The notes below the pieces were generated by a model that saw only the letters and a list, made by a program, of their open reading frames with translations, searched no databases and was not told the origin of the DNA. 64,000 nucleotides of DNA from Saprospiraceae bacterium (GTDB taxonomy: Bacteria > Bacteroidota > Bacteroidia > Chitinophagales > Saprospiraceae), in contig JAKVCV010000002.1 of NCBI GenBank assembly GCA_022448945.1, positions 1-64,000 on the forward strand, in the 5' to 3' direction. This document shows, piece after piece, positions 40,491-49,323 of the stretch (positions within the stretch are counted from its first letter, which is position 1; every line of letters starts with the position of its first letter). Both the position numbers and the translations under genes were made by a program.

Positions 40491-41030
40491 ATGAAAAATT
40501 TGCTCATAGTCTTAATGTCAATTCTTTTAATTGGATGTGGAGATTCTTTAAATGCTCAAAATTACAATACTTCAGTAGGCGGTAGAATTGGGCCTAGCTA
40601 TGGCTTTACTCTTAAACATTTCATGTCACAACGGCTTGCAGTTGAGGGATTAATAACAAGTAGGTATCTTGGGCCATACAGAACCGGTTTTTTTTGGCCT
40701 GCATATAGGTTTGGCAATGGAGCATTAGGAGTTAATTTCTCAGTTTTGGTAGAATATCACTTTCCAATAGCAAGAATTGAGGGGTTTAATTGGTTTATTG
40801 GAGGAGGAGCACATGTAGGAATTTGGGCCGGAGAAACAGGTCACCCCTGGTTTCCTAATAGTGATCGTGCATATTTCCTTACAGGTGTTGATTTGGTTGG
40901 TGGAGTAGAGTATACCTTTTCTAAAATTCCTTTGACTTTACAGGCAGATATCAAACCTAGTGTTCATTTTATAGAATATTTAGGGGTTTGGTATGATGAA
41001 ATTGCCGTAAGTGCTAGATATACATTTTAA
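40491..41030 (+). CDS. Small outer-membrane beta-barrel protein, possibly lipidated
   Basis: The 179-residue protein has a signal sequence with a lipobox-like IGCG (Cys16), though a normal signal-peptidase site (LNAQ) lies a few residues on, so lipidation is uncertain. The mature part is a string of glycine-rich amphipathic strands ending in ARYTF, as in eight-stranded outer-membrane barrels. It has no recognised function and no close operon partner. Confidence 0.65.
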   Translation: MKNLLIVLMSILLIGCGDSLNAQNYNTSVGGRIGPSYGFTLKHFMSQRLAVEGLITSRYLGPYRTGFFWPAYRFGNGALGVNFSVLVEYHFPIARIEGFNWFIGGGAHVGIWAGETGHPWFPNSDRAYFLTGVDLVGGVEYTFSKIPLTLQADIKPSVHFIEYLGVWYDEIAVSARYTF

Positions 41031-41221
41031 CTTCTTTCTATCTTTAAGTATATTTTCTTTTATTGACTAAATAATTCTGCTTTTTCTAGAATTAATCTAT
41101 TTAAAGAGTTGTTAAATTATTATATAAAATTGTTAGCTGCGTATTAAAAGCTAAAATTGTGTCACAAACTAATTAAATTTGAAATTTTAGTCTTTTTCAT
41201 TCGTTTTAAATCAATTGTCTA

Positions 41222-43114
41222 TTGATTAATTTTAGATTGCATATACAGTTTTTATTTCTTTTTTTAACAGCCTCAATTTTGCAGGCTCAGCAAAAAGTAG
41301 CGCCTAAAAAGAGCAATAAACTAAAATTAATTGGTGATACCAGCAAGGTCTATTATTCATATATTAATAATCCAACAACATATTTTCTGGTAGATTCAAG
41401 CCTTTATGAATTTGAAGATATTGACCCTACCTGGAATAATGGAAAGTGGTTTTCTTCTTTAGGCGGCTTATTGGCGGCACCTGCTTTTGACCTAATTTAT
41501 CAACCAGAGTTATTTGCTGGATTTAGAGTAGGTTTGAATCAGTTTAAACGTTATCGACTTAATCGAAACGATATTAAATATTATAGAATACGTGATAACA
41601 GGCCATATACTGATCTTTATTATTCCCAAATTAATCAAAAAAATAATATTATAAGGGCAGAGTTTGCGCATAAGTTTAATGACAACATTTATTTTTCACT
41701 TCAATATAACCTTACTAATCAAACAGGTTTTTATAAACATGAAAGGATAAGGAATCAAAATGTTGGCTTTACATTCCGATGTTTTTCTAATAATAAAAAA
41801 TATCATGGCTATCTCAATTTTTTAACAAATGCCGTTAAACATGAAAATAACGGTGGAGTCATAGTTGACGAACTTATTGGTTTTGGAGATGATTTTCTCC
41901 CAACAGTTCAGGTGCAATCAGAATCTGCCAACACCCGTTATAACTTTACTGAAGTTAGCTACTCACATTTTCTGTATAATAATGCTTTAGATTCTTTGGG
42001 TGGTCTTAAAGATGCTTCCAATGAATGGAGCCATCGAATAAGTTATCAATTTAATCGTTATAAATATTATGATAACTCTCCACCGTCTGATTCTGGATTA
42101 TATGGACTCGCTACGGTCAATCCTAGAGGAATACGATTGTTTATAAGGCATCAACTCCTTGAAAATGAGATTAGCTTTCGGCAGGCAATAGGAGGCGCGC
42201 TTAATAGCGCCCCTCTTTGGGTCAAAGCATATATTAGACACGGATGGAATCTTGTCTATCAGGAACCGATTACTTTTGATATACACAATATTTCTGCAGG
42301 AATAATTGTTCAGAATAATCCTCAATATAAATTCAAATACAGGGCACAGGGACAACTTACCTGGACTGAAAGCAGTCTGGATTTTTTTGTTAAGGGAAAA
42401 ATTGGGTATGATGCTGGCAAGTTTGGTCATTTAGAAGGCAGTGCCTTGTTTCAAAGATATCAGCCAAGTCTTATTGATCGACAACTCTATGTATCATGGG
42501 ATAATATCTGGGAGAATAACCTTAATTTTCAGCAGGTTCAGGAATTTAATTTTGGAGGGAGTTATAGTATCAAAAGATGGGGTTTTAAGGCCGAAGCAAT
42601 AAATCATACTATTACTAATTTTGTATATTATGATTCATTGGGAGTAAAGCAGTCTCCAGAAGTAGTCAATATTCTCCAAATCAGATTAAGTGAAGATTTA
42701 AAAATTTGGAAATTTCACCTTGACAATCAGGTTATATGGCAGCCAGTTTTGACTGGGGGCACATATTTTAAATTCCCTCAATTTATTTTTAAACATAATT
42801 TGTATATCCAAACTCATTTATTCAAAAAAGCAATGCTGGCTAAAATAGGCCTATTGTTTTATTATCAAACGCCTTACTATGCTAATGGGTATGCACCTTT
42901 GACAGGATCTTTCTATATTCAGGACAGACTAAATACTTCTATTGATCCTAGGTTAGATTTCTATGTAAATTTTAGAATCTGGCAATTCCGCTTTTTTATT
43001 CGTGCAGAAAATCTCCTTTATTTTGCTTACGAAAGAAATTATTTTACAGCTTACAGATATCCTGTTACAAATTTTGTGGTGCGTTTTGGTATTTCCTGGA
43101 GATTATTTGACTAG
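41222..43114 (+). CDS. Putative porin, TTG start
   Basis: The 630-residue protein resembles the Bacteroidota putative-porin family: signal peptide (cleavage after LQAQ), then a large beta-barrel (PAFDLIYQPELFAGFRVGLNQF early, RAENLLYF and a final FGISWRLF). It probably forms an outer-membrane channel. No ATG exists between the upstream in-frame stop at 41207 and the signal peptide, so TTG at 41222 is the best start. It is convergent with the next gene, with only 4 bp between stops. Confidence 0.8.
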   Translation: MINFRLHIQFLFLFLTASILQAQQKVAPKKSNKLKLIGDTSKVYYSYINNPTTYFLVDSSLYEFEDIDPTWNNGKWFSSLGGLLAAPAFDLIYQPELFAGFRVGLNQFKRYRLNRNDIKYYRIRDNRPYTDLYYSQINQKNNIIRAEFAHKFNDNIYFSLQYNLTNQTGFYKHERIRNQNVGFTFRCFSNNKKYHGYLNFLTNAVKHENNGGVIVDELIGFGDDFLPTVQVQSESANTRYNFTEVSYSHFLYNNALDSLGGLKDASNEWSHRISYQFNRYKYYDNSPPSDSGLYGLATVNPRGIRLFIRHQLLENEISFRQAIGGALNSAPLWVKAYIRHGWNLVYQEPITFDIHNISAGIIVQNNPQYKFKYRAQGQLTWTESSLDFFVKGKIGYDAGKFGHLEGSALFQRYQPSLIDRQLYVSWDNIWENNLNFQQVQEFNFGGSYSIKRWGFKAEAINHTITNFVYYDSLGVKQSPEVVNILQIRLSEDLKIWKFHLDNQVIWQPVLTGGTYFKFPQFIFKHNLYIQTHLFKKAMLAKIGLLFYYQTPYYANGYAPLTGSFYIQDRLNTSIDPRLDFYVNFRIWQFRFFIRAENLLYFAYERNYFTAYRYPVTNFVVRFGISWRLFD

Positions 43115-43118
43115 AAAC

Positions 43119-44240
43119 CTATTCATAGTATTCCTCGTCATTTGTTTTACCTATTGCTATCAATAATGAATCTTCTAGCGACATAGCATCTGGTATTCCA
43201 AGGTCTATTTCAGAACTTTTAGGAAGATCCTTTTTCTGATAGTTTTTATTTAAATATTTTTCATCTGCAAATGGTTCAAGAGCCTTAGACATTTTTTTAC
43301 ATAATTTTTTTAATTTCAATGATTTGTTTGAACCGATTTCTTTTTCAATAGCACTATGAATATCTGCACAAATTTCAATATTTAAATTAAAGTTATCTTT
43401 AAGGTTCTGAGTAAAATCATACAGTTCAGTAATTTTTGTTCGACTACCATGTTCATCTTGAAATTGTTCAATTAAACTTAATAGCTGTTTGCAGCGGTAA
43501 AAAATTGCTTCTTTAGCAGGCGTTTCTTCATATTCAACCTCTTCTTCTACTACGGGTAATTCCTCCAGTAAATGTTCATTTTCTTTAAGGTATATGGTGG
43601 CTTCTTGTAGCAGTTCTAGATCTTCTGGCATAAGGTCTTCTTCCAGTGTTCCATCCCCCGCCAATAATGTTTGAATGTTGTAGACTTCCTCTTGTAATTG
43701 TCTTAATTCTTTCGTATCTAATTGTTCAAGTTCTCCTAGATCTTTAATGTCTTCAAAACTTTTTTTTATGGATGCAGCAGCATCATATGATTCAAGACCT
43801 TTAACCAGGGCCCAATACCAGTTGCCTAAATTTTTTATTTTGGGCCAATCACCTTTAAAAGTTGCATTGTCAAAAATTTTAAGTAGCTCGAAACAAGCAA
43901 TTTTATATGTTTGCAGATAAAAAAAGTATTTTTTTTCGGAAGCTAAAAGCTCAGGAACGAGACCAGCTAATTCATAGTACCTTTCTCTAGCAGGTGACAA
44001 ACCATCGTCGACAGAATTAGAAGAGTTGTTAGAAGAACCAGCAGCAATCGATTCTATTTGAACTTTTTTTTCTGTATATATTTGAAGTAATGTATTGATT
44101 TTTAAATAGTTGCTTTTATAGGGCTCTTTGTTTAATAAACCCTTCCGCTCAATGCGTTTTTGATATCTCCTGCATTGTATAATAACTTGGTTCAGTTGAT
44201 TATATAGAGCCATAATAATTGGTTTTAATAAGGATTTCAT
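43119..44240 (-). CDS. Acidic helical protein of unknown function
   Basis: The 373-residue protein is not recognised. It has no signal peptide or membrane helix, so it is probably cytosolic. The N-terminal third is basic and helical, the middle has a Ser/Asn-rich break (about 68-77), and residues about 185-245 are strongly acidic and coiled-coil-like (EELEQLDTKELRQLQEE, VVEEEVEYEET). An internal ATG at 44213 is an alternative start. It is divergent from the pseudokinase gene across a 380-bp spacer, so the two may share regulation. Confidence 0.5.
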   Translation of the reverse strand: MKSLLKPIIMALYNQLNQVIIQCRRYQKRIERKGLLNKEPYKSNYLKINTLLQIYTEKKVQIESIAAGSSNNSSNSVDDGLSPARERYYELAGLVPELLASEKKYFFYLQTYKIACFELLKIFDNATFKGDWPKIKNLGNWYWALVKGLESYDAAASIKKSFEDIKDLGELEQLDTKELRQLQEEVYNIQTLLAGDGTLEEDLMPEDLELLQEATIYLKENEHLLEELPVVEEEVEYEETPAKEAIFYRCKQLLSLIEQFQDEHGSRTKITELYDFTQNLKDNFNLNIEICADIHSAIEKEIGSNKSLKLKKLCKKMSKALEPFADEKYLNKNYQKKDLPKSSEIDLGIPDAMSLEDSLLIAIGKTNDEEYYE

Positions 44241-44620
44241 TTATGTCACTCCAATAGAGATAAAGGTACGATTTTTTTTTGATTTTTTAGTTATATTTTA
44301 ATATACTGTACTATAATGAATTCTTAAACCAAATCTATTCTTCTTTTAAGAAGCAATTGTATATATGGAGTAAAGTCTCCTTATTATTTATAAATTATAT
44401 CTTTTTTGTATCGGAATAAATTAGAATTTGTAATGGGAAGATTTTCTTGATATAATAAAAGGCGAAATTAAAGTTCTCTTATAAAGAAAGAATTCAGTTT
44501 TTAGTGCACTTTCTTTTAAAACAAATAAAGCAATAGTAATTTGTTGAACGAGATAAATCCTTATATTTAGCATGTCTTTTTATAAAGATATTTTGGCTTT
44601 CAAATATACATAGTGATACG
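44241..44620. other. Divergent region before the pseudokinase gene
   Basis: 380-bp AT-rich spacer. It holds the likely rightward promoter at 44540-44569. No RNA gene or repeat is seen. Confidence 0.45.
44540..44569 (+). promoter_or_regulatory. Probable promoter of the pseudokinase gene
   Basis: TTTG (44540-44543) and TATATTTA (44562-44569) are separated by 18 bp, differing from TAnnTTTG only at the last base. The ATG follows about 51 bp downstream. The gldK promoter has the same TATATTTA variant. Confidence 0.6.
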
Positions 44621-45577
44621 ATGAAAACTTTAAAAGATTTTTTGGATAAATATCAAATAGACTATACAGAGTCACTTGACCAAAAGAATTTTGGAAGTGT
44701 ATATAGGGGAGTTGAAAAAGATACGCAAAAGGAATTCGCTATTAAGAGCACTGAAACTCATCCCAATTTTGATAATGGGTTGTATGAAGAACGATATGAA
44801 AAGGCAAAATTATTGACACATTCTAATCTTTTGGTATATAAATGTTTTTCCCGTTTTGAAGAGAAGATGGTTTATAATATGGCAATAATGCCTCTCATAG
44901 AGATGCGTTCTCTTGACAACTATTTGGACTTAACGATTGAAGAAAAAAAGTTAATAGTTCATCAAATATTGGATGCTATCTATTATCTACATGAACAAAA
45001 TATAGTATGGCAAAATCTATCTGAAAAACATATTTTACTGGAAAAAAATCTTGGAAATCTTATTCCAAAGATTATAAATTATGGGAATAGTAGAAAAATT
45101 GCTCTACCCTTTTTTGCCGATTATGAATATTTAGCGCCTGAGCAATTTGATGAACATTTATTACCTGATCTTCGATCTGATATATGGGCCTTCGGAGTTT
45201 TGATTTATAAGTTGTGGACTGGTCGCTTGCCTTTTGGTGAAAAAAGTGCTAGCTTGCCTAACTCTAAAATAAAAGAACGAATTTTAGGGGATTGGGAACC
45301 CGGTTTGTATGACCAGATTGCAGAACCATATCAAAAAATTGTTAAAAAATGTATTAGAAGAAAAAAAGAAGACAGGTGGAACAATTGTGGAGAAATTATT
45401 GCAGTCATTAAAAATTGGCAAGATTCACGAGTCAATATTACTGATGAGCCTTTATCTGAAAGGCCTGAAACGAAAAGAAAATTTCTCCGTAAACCTAACA
45501 ATCCTGTAAATTGGGCCAAAGTGTTATTGCTTTTTTTTCTTGCTGCACTTTTAGGCTATTTTATAAACCAACTATAA
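44621..45577 (+). CDS. Tail-anchored Ser/Thr pseudokinase
   Basis: The 318-residue protein has a protein-kinase fold at residues 10-270 and a C-terminal membrane helix (VLLLFFLAALLGYFI, about 301-315). The ATP-anchoring Lys is kept (FAIK, Lys42), as are YLAPE (170-174) and SDIWAFG (187-192). Catalytic positions are lost: HRD is Trp130-Gln131-Asn132, the following loop Asn is His137, and DFG is Asn153-Tyr154-Gly155. Both catalytic/Mg-binding Asp are Asn, so phosphotransfer is unlikely; nucleotide or protein binding may remain. It lies 68 bp before porP/sprF, with gldK-N following, which suggests a regulatory or assembly role in type IX secretion (inference). Confidence 0.85.
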   Translation: MKTLKDFLDKYQIDYTESLDQKNFGSVYRGVEKDTQKEFAIKSTETHPNFDNGLYEERYEKAKLLTHSNLLVYKCFSRFEEKMVYNMAIMPLIEMRSLDNYLDLTIEEKKLIVHQILDAIYYLHEQNIVWQNLSEKHILLEKNLGNLIPKIINYGNSRKIALPFFADYEYLAPEQFDEHLLPDLRSDIWAFGVLIYKLWTGRLPFGEKSASLPNSKIKERILGDWEPGLYDQIAEPYQKIVKKCIRRKKEDRWNNCGEIIAVIKNWQDSRVNITDEPLSERPETKRKFLRKPNNPVNWAKVLLLFFLAALLGYFINQL

Positions 45578-45645
45578 ACTTTGAATTTCTTTTTGCTTCT
45601 TTTATTAGACTTAATTTCTGAAATTCAGGCTTATATATCAACTTT

Positions 45646-46620
45646 ATGATTAACTTAAAGTACATATTTTTTGGTTTTGTTTTTTTTGTAATTCCAGATC
45701 TTGGTTGGAGTCAACAACCTGCTCAATATTCACTTTTTATGTTGAATAAATATGCCTATAATAATGCATATAATGGATTGGATGAATCCCTAAGTATCAC
45801 AGGAGTTTTTCGCAAACAATGGTTGGGGTTTTCCGGCACACCTTTAAATGTCAATTTCAATGCACATCTTCCGCTTGAGTTCATTAATAGTGGAATTGGA
45901 ATTGGAATGGAGTATGATATCATTGGAGCCTATAAAAATTTATGTGTTCGGGGTTCTTATAGTTACATTCTAAAAGTGGGTGAAAAAAGTAAATTATCTA
46001 TAGGACTTGCAGGTAAATTATTGCAAAAAAACTTAGATGGAACCCAATTGTTAACTCCTGAAGGAACCTATGAATCAGGTGTCAATCATAATGATCCTAA
46101 TGTTCCTTTTTTCAATGAAACGGGTATGACTTTTAGTATGGATGCTGGGCTTTATTTTAAGCACGATTTTTTTGAAGTAGGTCTTTCTGCTGTTAATTTG
46201 ACCCAGCCCACACTAAATTTTGCTACAGACTCAAGGGTTACCTATAATAGGGCCTATTTTTTTTCAACGAGTTACAATATAAAGTTAAATAATAAGCTCT
46301 ACCTACACCCTTCTTTTTTGCTTAAAACTGATTTAATAAAATTTCAGCCTGAAATTGCTGTTTTAATTAAATGGAATGATATTATTTTTGGTGGAGTAGC
46401 ATATAGAGGTTATGACAATAACTCTACAGATGCTTTTGTTTTTATTTTGGGTATGCATATTACTAACAATTTTACATTAGCATACTCTTATGATTTGTCT
46501 ATAGGAAGTCTTCAGTCTTTTAATAGTGGTTCGCATGAAATTATGCTAAATTATAATCTAAATAAAAAAATTGGTAAAGAAATCCCTTCAAAAGTTATCT
46601 ATAATCCTAGGTTTTTATAA
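45646..46620 (+). CDS. PorP/SprF family type IX secretion outer-membrane protein
   Basis: The 324-residue protein has a signal peptide (cleavage after GWSQ) and the PorP/SprF start QPAQYSLFMLNKYAYNNAYNG, here quoted in part as QYSLFMLNKY. The rest is an outer-membrane barrel. PorP is needed for type IX secretion and SprF for SprB adhesin export. Its place directly upstream of gldK matches the porP-porK-porL-porM-porN order, so PorP is the more likely role. Confidence 0.9.
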   Translation: MINLKYIFFGFVFFVIPDLGWSQQPAQYSLFMLNKYAYNNAYNGLDESLSITGVFRKQWLGFSGTPLNVNFNAHLPLEFINSGIGIGMEYDIIGAYKNLCVRGSYSYILKVGEKSKLSIGLAGKLLQKNLDGTQLLTPEGTYESGVNHNDPNVPFFNETGMTFSMDAGLYFKHDFFEVGLSAVNLTQPTLNFATDSRVTYNRAYFFSTSYNIKLNNKLYLHPSFLLKTDLIKFQPEIAVLIKWNDIIFGGVAYRGYDNNSTDAFVFILGMHITNNFTLAYSYDLSIGSLQSFNSGSHEIMLNYNLNKKIGKEIPSKVIYNPRFL

Positions 46621-46788
46621 TTTCACGGAATAAACTATAAAATTATTACATTAAAGATAATAACAACACAACTATAACCGTTAGTAATCAGAGCATGTTC
46701 ATGATAGGTGTTTTCTTTGAAATATAATTTGATACACTGTGTCTTTTTATAATAAAGGGTCTTATTTAATAATAAACACGCCTATTAT

Positions 46789-46820
46789 TTTGATAACTAA
46801 CTTATTTAAAACTATATTTA
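46789..46820 (+). promoter_or_regulatory. Probable promoter of gldK
   Basis: TTTG (46789-46792) and TATATTTA (46813-46820) are 20 bp apart, one mismatch from the consensus. The gldK start lies about 67 bp downstream. Confidence 0.6.
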
Positions 46821-46887
46821 CGGTTGCCTTCCCAAAATGTAGTTTATGTTCTTTAAAAAGAAAACAGTTTAAAACACGGGTGCGAAT

Positions 46888-48150
46888 ATGAAAACACAAA
46901 ATTTAGTAATTTTATTTATCGCTTTTTTCTTTGCTTCTTGTGCAAAATTGGATAGCGGTCAGTTAATAGGAATTCAGGATAGACCATCATGGAATCCGAT
47001 TCTCCCGTATGGTATGGAGTATGTGCCATCAGGGACCCTACATATCGGGCCAAGTGATCAGGATGTTAATCATTCATTAGTCCAACGTCCAAAACAGATA
47101 TCTATACAGGGTTTCTTTATGGATGACACCGAAATAACAAATAATGAATACAGACAGTTTGTATATTGGGTAAGAGATTCAATTGCTCATGTTCAATTAG
47201 GGCATACATTAGAATATCCAGGTGGTGTTCAAGGTGTCGATTGGGAACAAGAATTGAATTATGCACCAGGAGGAGAACTTGATGGTATGTTTTATCAAGG
47301 TGATGAACAATTGGGGACACAACGAAGCATGGATATCAGACAATTGGTTTTTGATTATCAATGGTATGATTGGAAAGGTGCTGCAAGAGATTATTCTTGG
47401 TCTGATGACTATAATAGGTTTTCTAAAGAAAAGCATAATCGGTCTGATTATATCAAAAAAGAAGCGACCAGAATATATCCTGACACATTGGTTTGGGTAC
47501 GTGATTTTACATACTCTTATAACGAACCAATGACACGTAATTATTTTTCTCATCCAGCCTTTGATGATTACCCTGTTGTGGGTATTGCTTGGAAACAAGC
47601 AAATGCTTTTGCATATTGGAGAACTAATTTATGGAATGGTTTTGAGGAAGTAAATACAGAAGATTTCCGTTTGCCTACAGAACATGAATGGGAGTATGCT
47701 GCCAGAGGTGGTCGTGAACTTGCACCATTTCCATGGGGGGGCTATTATGTTCGTAATACAAAAGGGTGTTTGTTAGCAAATTTTAAGCCTGGACGTGGTG
47801 ATTATCCTGCTGATGGAGGTCTTTACACCGTAAAGGCAGATGCTTATTTCCCAAATGATTACGGACTTTATAATATGTCAGGTAATGTTTCTGAATGGAC
47901 TTCTTCAGCTTTTTATGAGAATGCTTATGCTTTTCTACATGATCTTCAACCAGATATACGCTTTGACGCTCAGGATGAGGATCCTACTGCCTGGAAGCGT
48001 AAAGTAATCCGTGGAGGGTCATGGAAAGATATTATGTACTTTATGCAAACTGGTACACGCCACTGGGAGTTTCAGGATACAACCAAAAGCTACATAGGTT
48101 TCCGAAATGTTTTAACTTTCCTTGGGCGTTCTATGAATGATTTCAACTAA
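46888..48150 (+). CDS. gldK: Type IX secretion/gliding lipoprotein GldK (PorK)
   Basis: The 420-residue lipoprotein has a lipobox ending FFASC (Cys18) and a formylglycine-generating-enzyme-like fold, with DDTEITNNEYRQFVYW near the N terminus, RLPTEHEWEYAARGG in the middle and RGGSWKD near the end. In the type IX system GldK/PorK and GldN/PorN form the large periplasmic ring attached to the outer membrane. The fold is structural here, not catalytic. A 308-bp gap separates it from gldL, which is unusual because the order is often compact. Confidence 0.95.
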   Translation: MKTQNLVILFIAFFFASCAKLDSGQLIGIQDRPSWNPILPYGMEYVPSGTLHIGPSDQDVNHSLVQRPKQISIQGFFMDDTEITNNEYRQFVYWVRDSIAHVQLGHTLEYPGGVQGVDWEQELNYAPGGELDGMFYQGDEQLGTQRSMDIRQLVFDYQWYDWKGAARDYSWSDDYNRFSKEKHNRSDYIKKEATRIYPDTLVWVRDFTYSYNEPMTRNYFSHPAFDDYPVVGIAWKQANAFAYWRTNLWNGFEEVNTEDFRLPTEHEWEYAARGGRELAPFPWGGYYVRNTKGCLLANFKPGRGDYPADGGLYTVKADAYFPNDYGLYNMSGNVSEWTSSAFYENAYAFLHDLQPDIRFDAQDEDPTAWKRKVIRGGSWKDIMYFMQTGTRHWEFQDTTKSYIGFRNVLTFLGRSMNDFN

Positions 48151-48458
48151 GGACCCAGTATGTCATTTCTTAGATCTTTTTGATACATAATGTAATAAAA
48201 ATTTATAATTAAGGTATAAACGTAATGCTTTTTGGCAGAACGTGTTACCTGTTTTAAAACCAATATTATAAATTGATTGTACCATATTATTGAAATATTC
48301 ATTTTTTTTTTGCAAAAGTGTAACCTTTTTGTAAAATAGTGTTATAATTACAAAGTTTTTTGAAGAAGATGTTATGTCTCTGTGTTACTGTCTTCTAAAA
48401 AAAAAATCTTATAGACCGTTTAAAATTATATTATATAACTTTTTAAAATTTTTAAATC
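48151..48458. other. 308-bp gap between gldK and gldL
   Basis: AT-rich spacer with several T-runs (for example 48303-48312) and no open frame. No clear terminator or consensus promoter is found, although the length makes a separate promoter or processed leader for gldL possible. Confidence 0.45.
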
Positions 48459-49205
48459 ATGAGTTTTGTACATTCGCCTAAGTTTGCATATGTGAAAAAC
48501 CTTATTATTGGTTGTGGAGCTTCAATTGTACTTGTAGGGGCACTTTTTAAAATTCAAAGTTGGCCATTTGCATCTGAGATGTTAACTGTTGGTTTGCTTA
48601 CTGAAGCGTTTCTTTTTATAATGCTAGGAGTTATTCCTCCTCATAAAGATTACTACTGGGAGCAATTATATCCAGGACTTGATGTTGCGGGTGCTGACAT
48701 TGCAATTACTGATGGACCTGCTGATGAAGATTCAGGCCCTTCGGTTCAAGACCAAAATGCAGCTTTAATCGAAGCTGTTAATGGTATGAAAGCGGCTGTT
48801 TCTCCTCTAGAAAATCAACAAGGGCAAATGGTATCTGAATTACAACTTATGTCAAAAACAATGAAAAGCCTTGATGTTTTTGCAGGACTGGATTTTGATG
48901 ATGTTGGGAAAATGACAAAAGAAACAGGAAAATTTGTTACTATACTTTCGAATGCAATTCAAAATGTAGCAGATTCTGCTGATGATGTAAACGTTTATAG
49001 AGAACAGTTGACAAAACTGAATGGGAATTTGACTGATATGAACCGTGTATACGGAGGCATTACAACTGCTATGGAAGGTGTTAACGAAGTAGCTGCTTCT
49101 GCTCAGGTAGTAAAAGAATATGCTGATAACCTGACAGAACTAAATAGTAAGTTGGTAAGCATTAATAAAGTATATGGCGGTATGTTAACTGCAATGAAAA
49201 ATTAA
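48459..49205 (+). CDS. gldL: Type IX secretion/gliding motor protein GldL (PorL)
   Basis: The 248-residue inner-membrane protein has two transmembrane helices (about 13-33 and 40-60) and a long cytosolic tail. GldL and GldM form the proton-driven motor of type IX secretion and gliding. Glu49 in the second helix (LLTEAFLF) matches the membrane-embedded Glu reported as functionally important in Flavobacterium GldL. The tail has two copies of a repeat (LTxLNxxLxxxNxVYGG, around 178-200 and 222-242). The gene precedes gldM by 118 bp. Confidence 0.95.
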   Translation: MSFVHSPKFAYVKNLIIGCGASIVLVGALFKIQSWPFASEMLTVGLLTEAFLFIMLGVIPPHKDYYWEQLYPGLDVAGADIAITDGPADEDSGPSVQDQNAALIEAVNGMKAAVSPLENQQGQMVSELQLMSKTMKSLDVFAGLDFDDVGKMTKETGKFVTILSNAIQNVADSADDVNVYREQLTKLNGNLTDMNRVYGGITTAMEGVNEVAASAQVVKEYADNLTELNSKLVSINKVYGGMLTAMKN

Positions 49206-49323
49206 TTTTATCAGTAATTACGCTCATTACGGCATATTATCATCATTGGTTACTTTTTTTAAGTAGAATTTTGATATATCATTTATGAGCCATTTATTAA
49301 TTTAATCAGAAAAAAATAAAAGC

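Noticed and set aside
47117-47598. Open frames on both strands inside gldK (up to 129 codons)
   Set aside because: gldK is a clear conserved gene in this stretch; the other frames have no family likeness.
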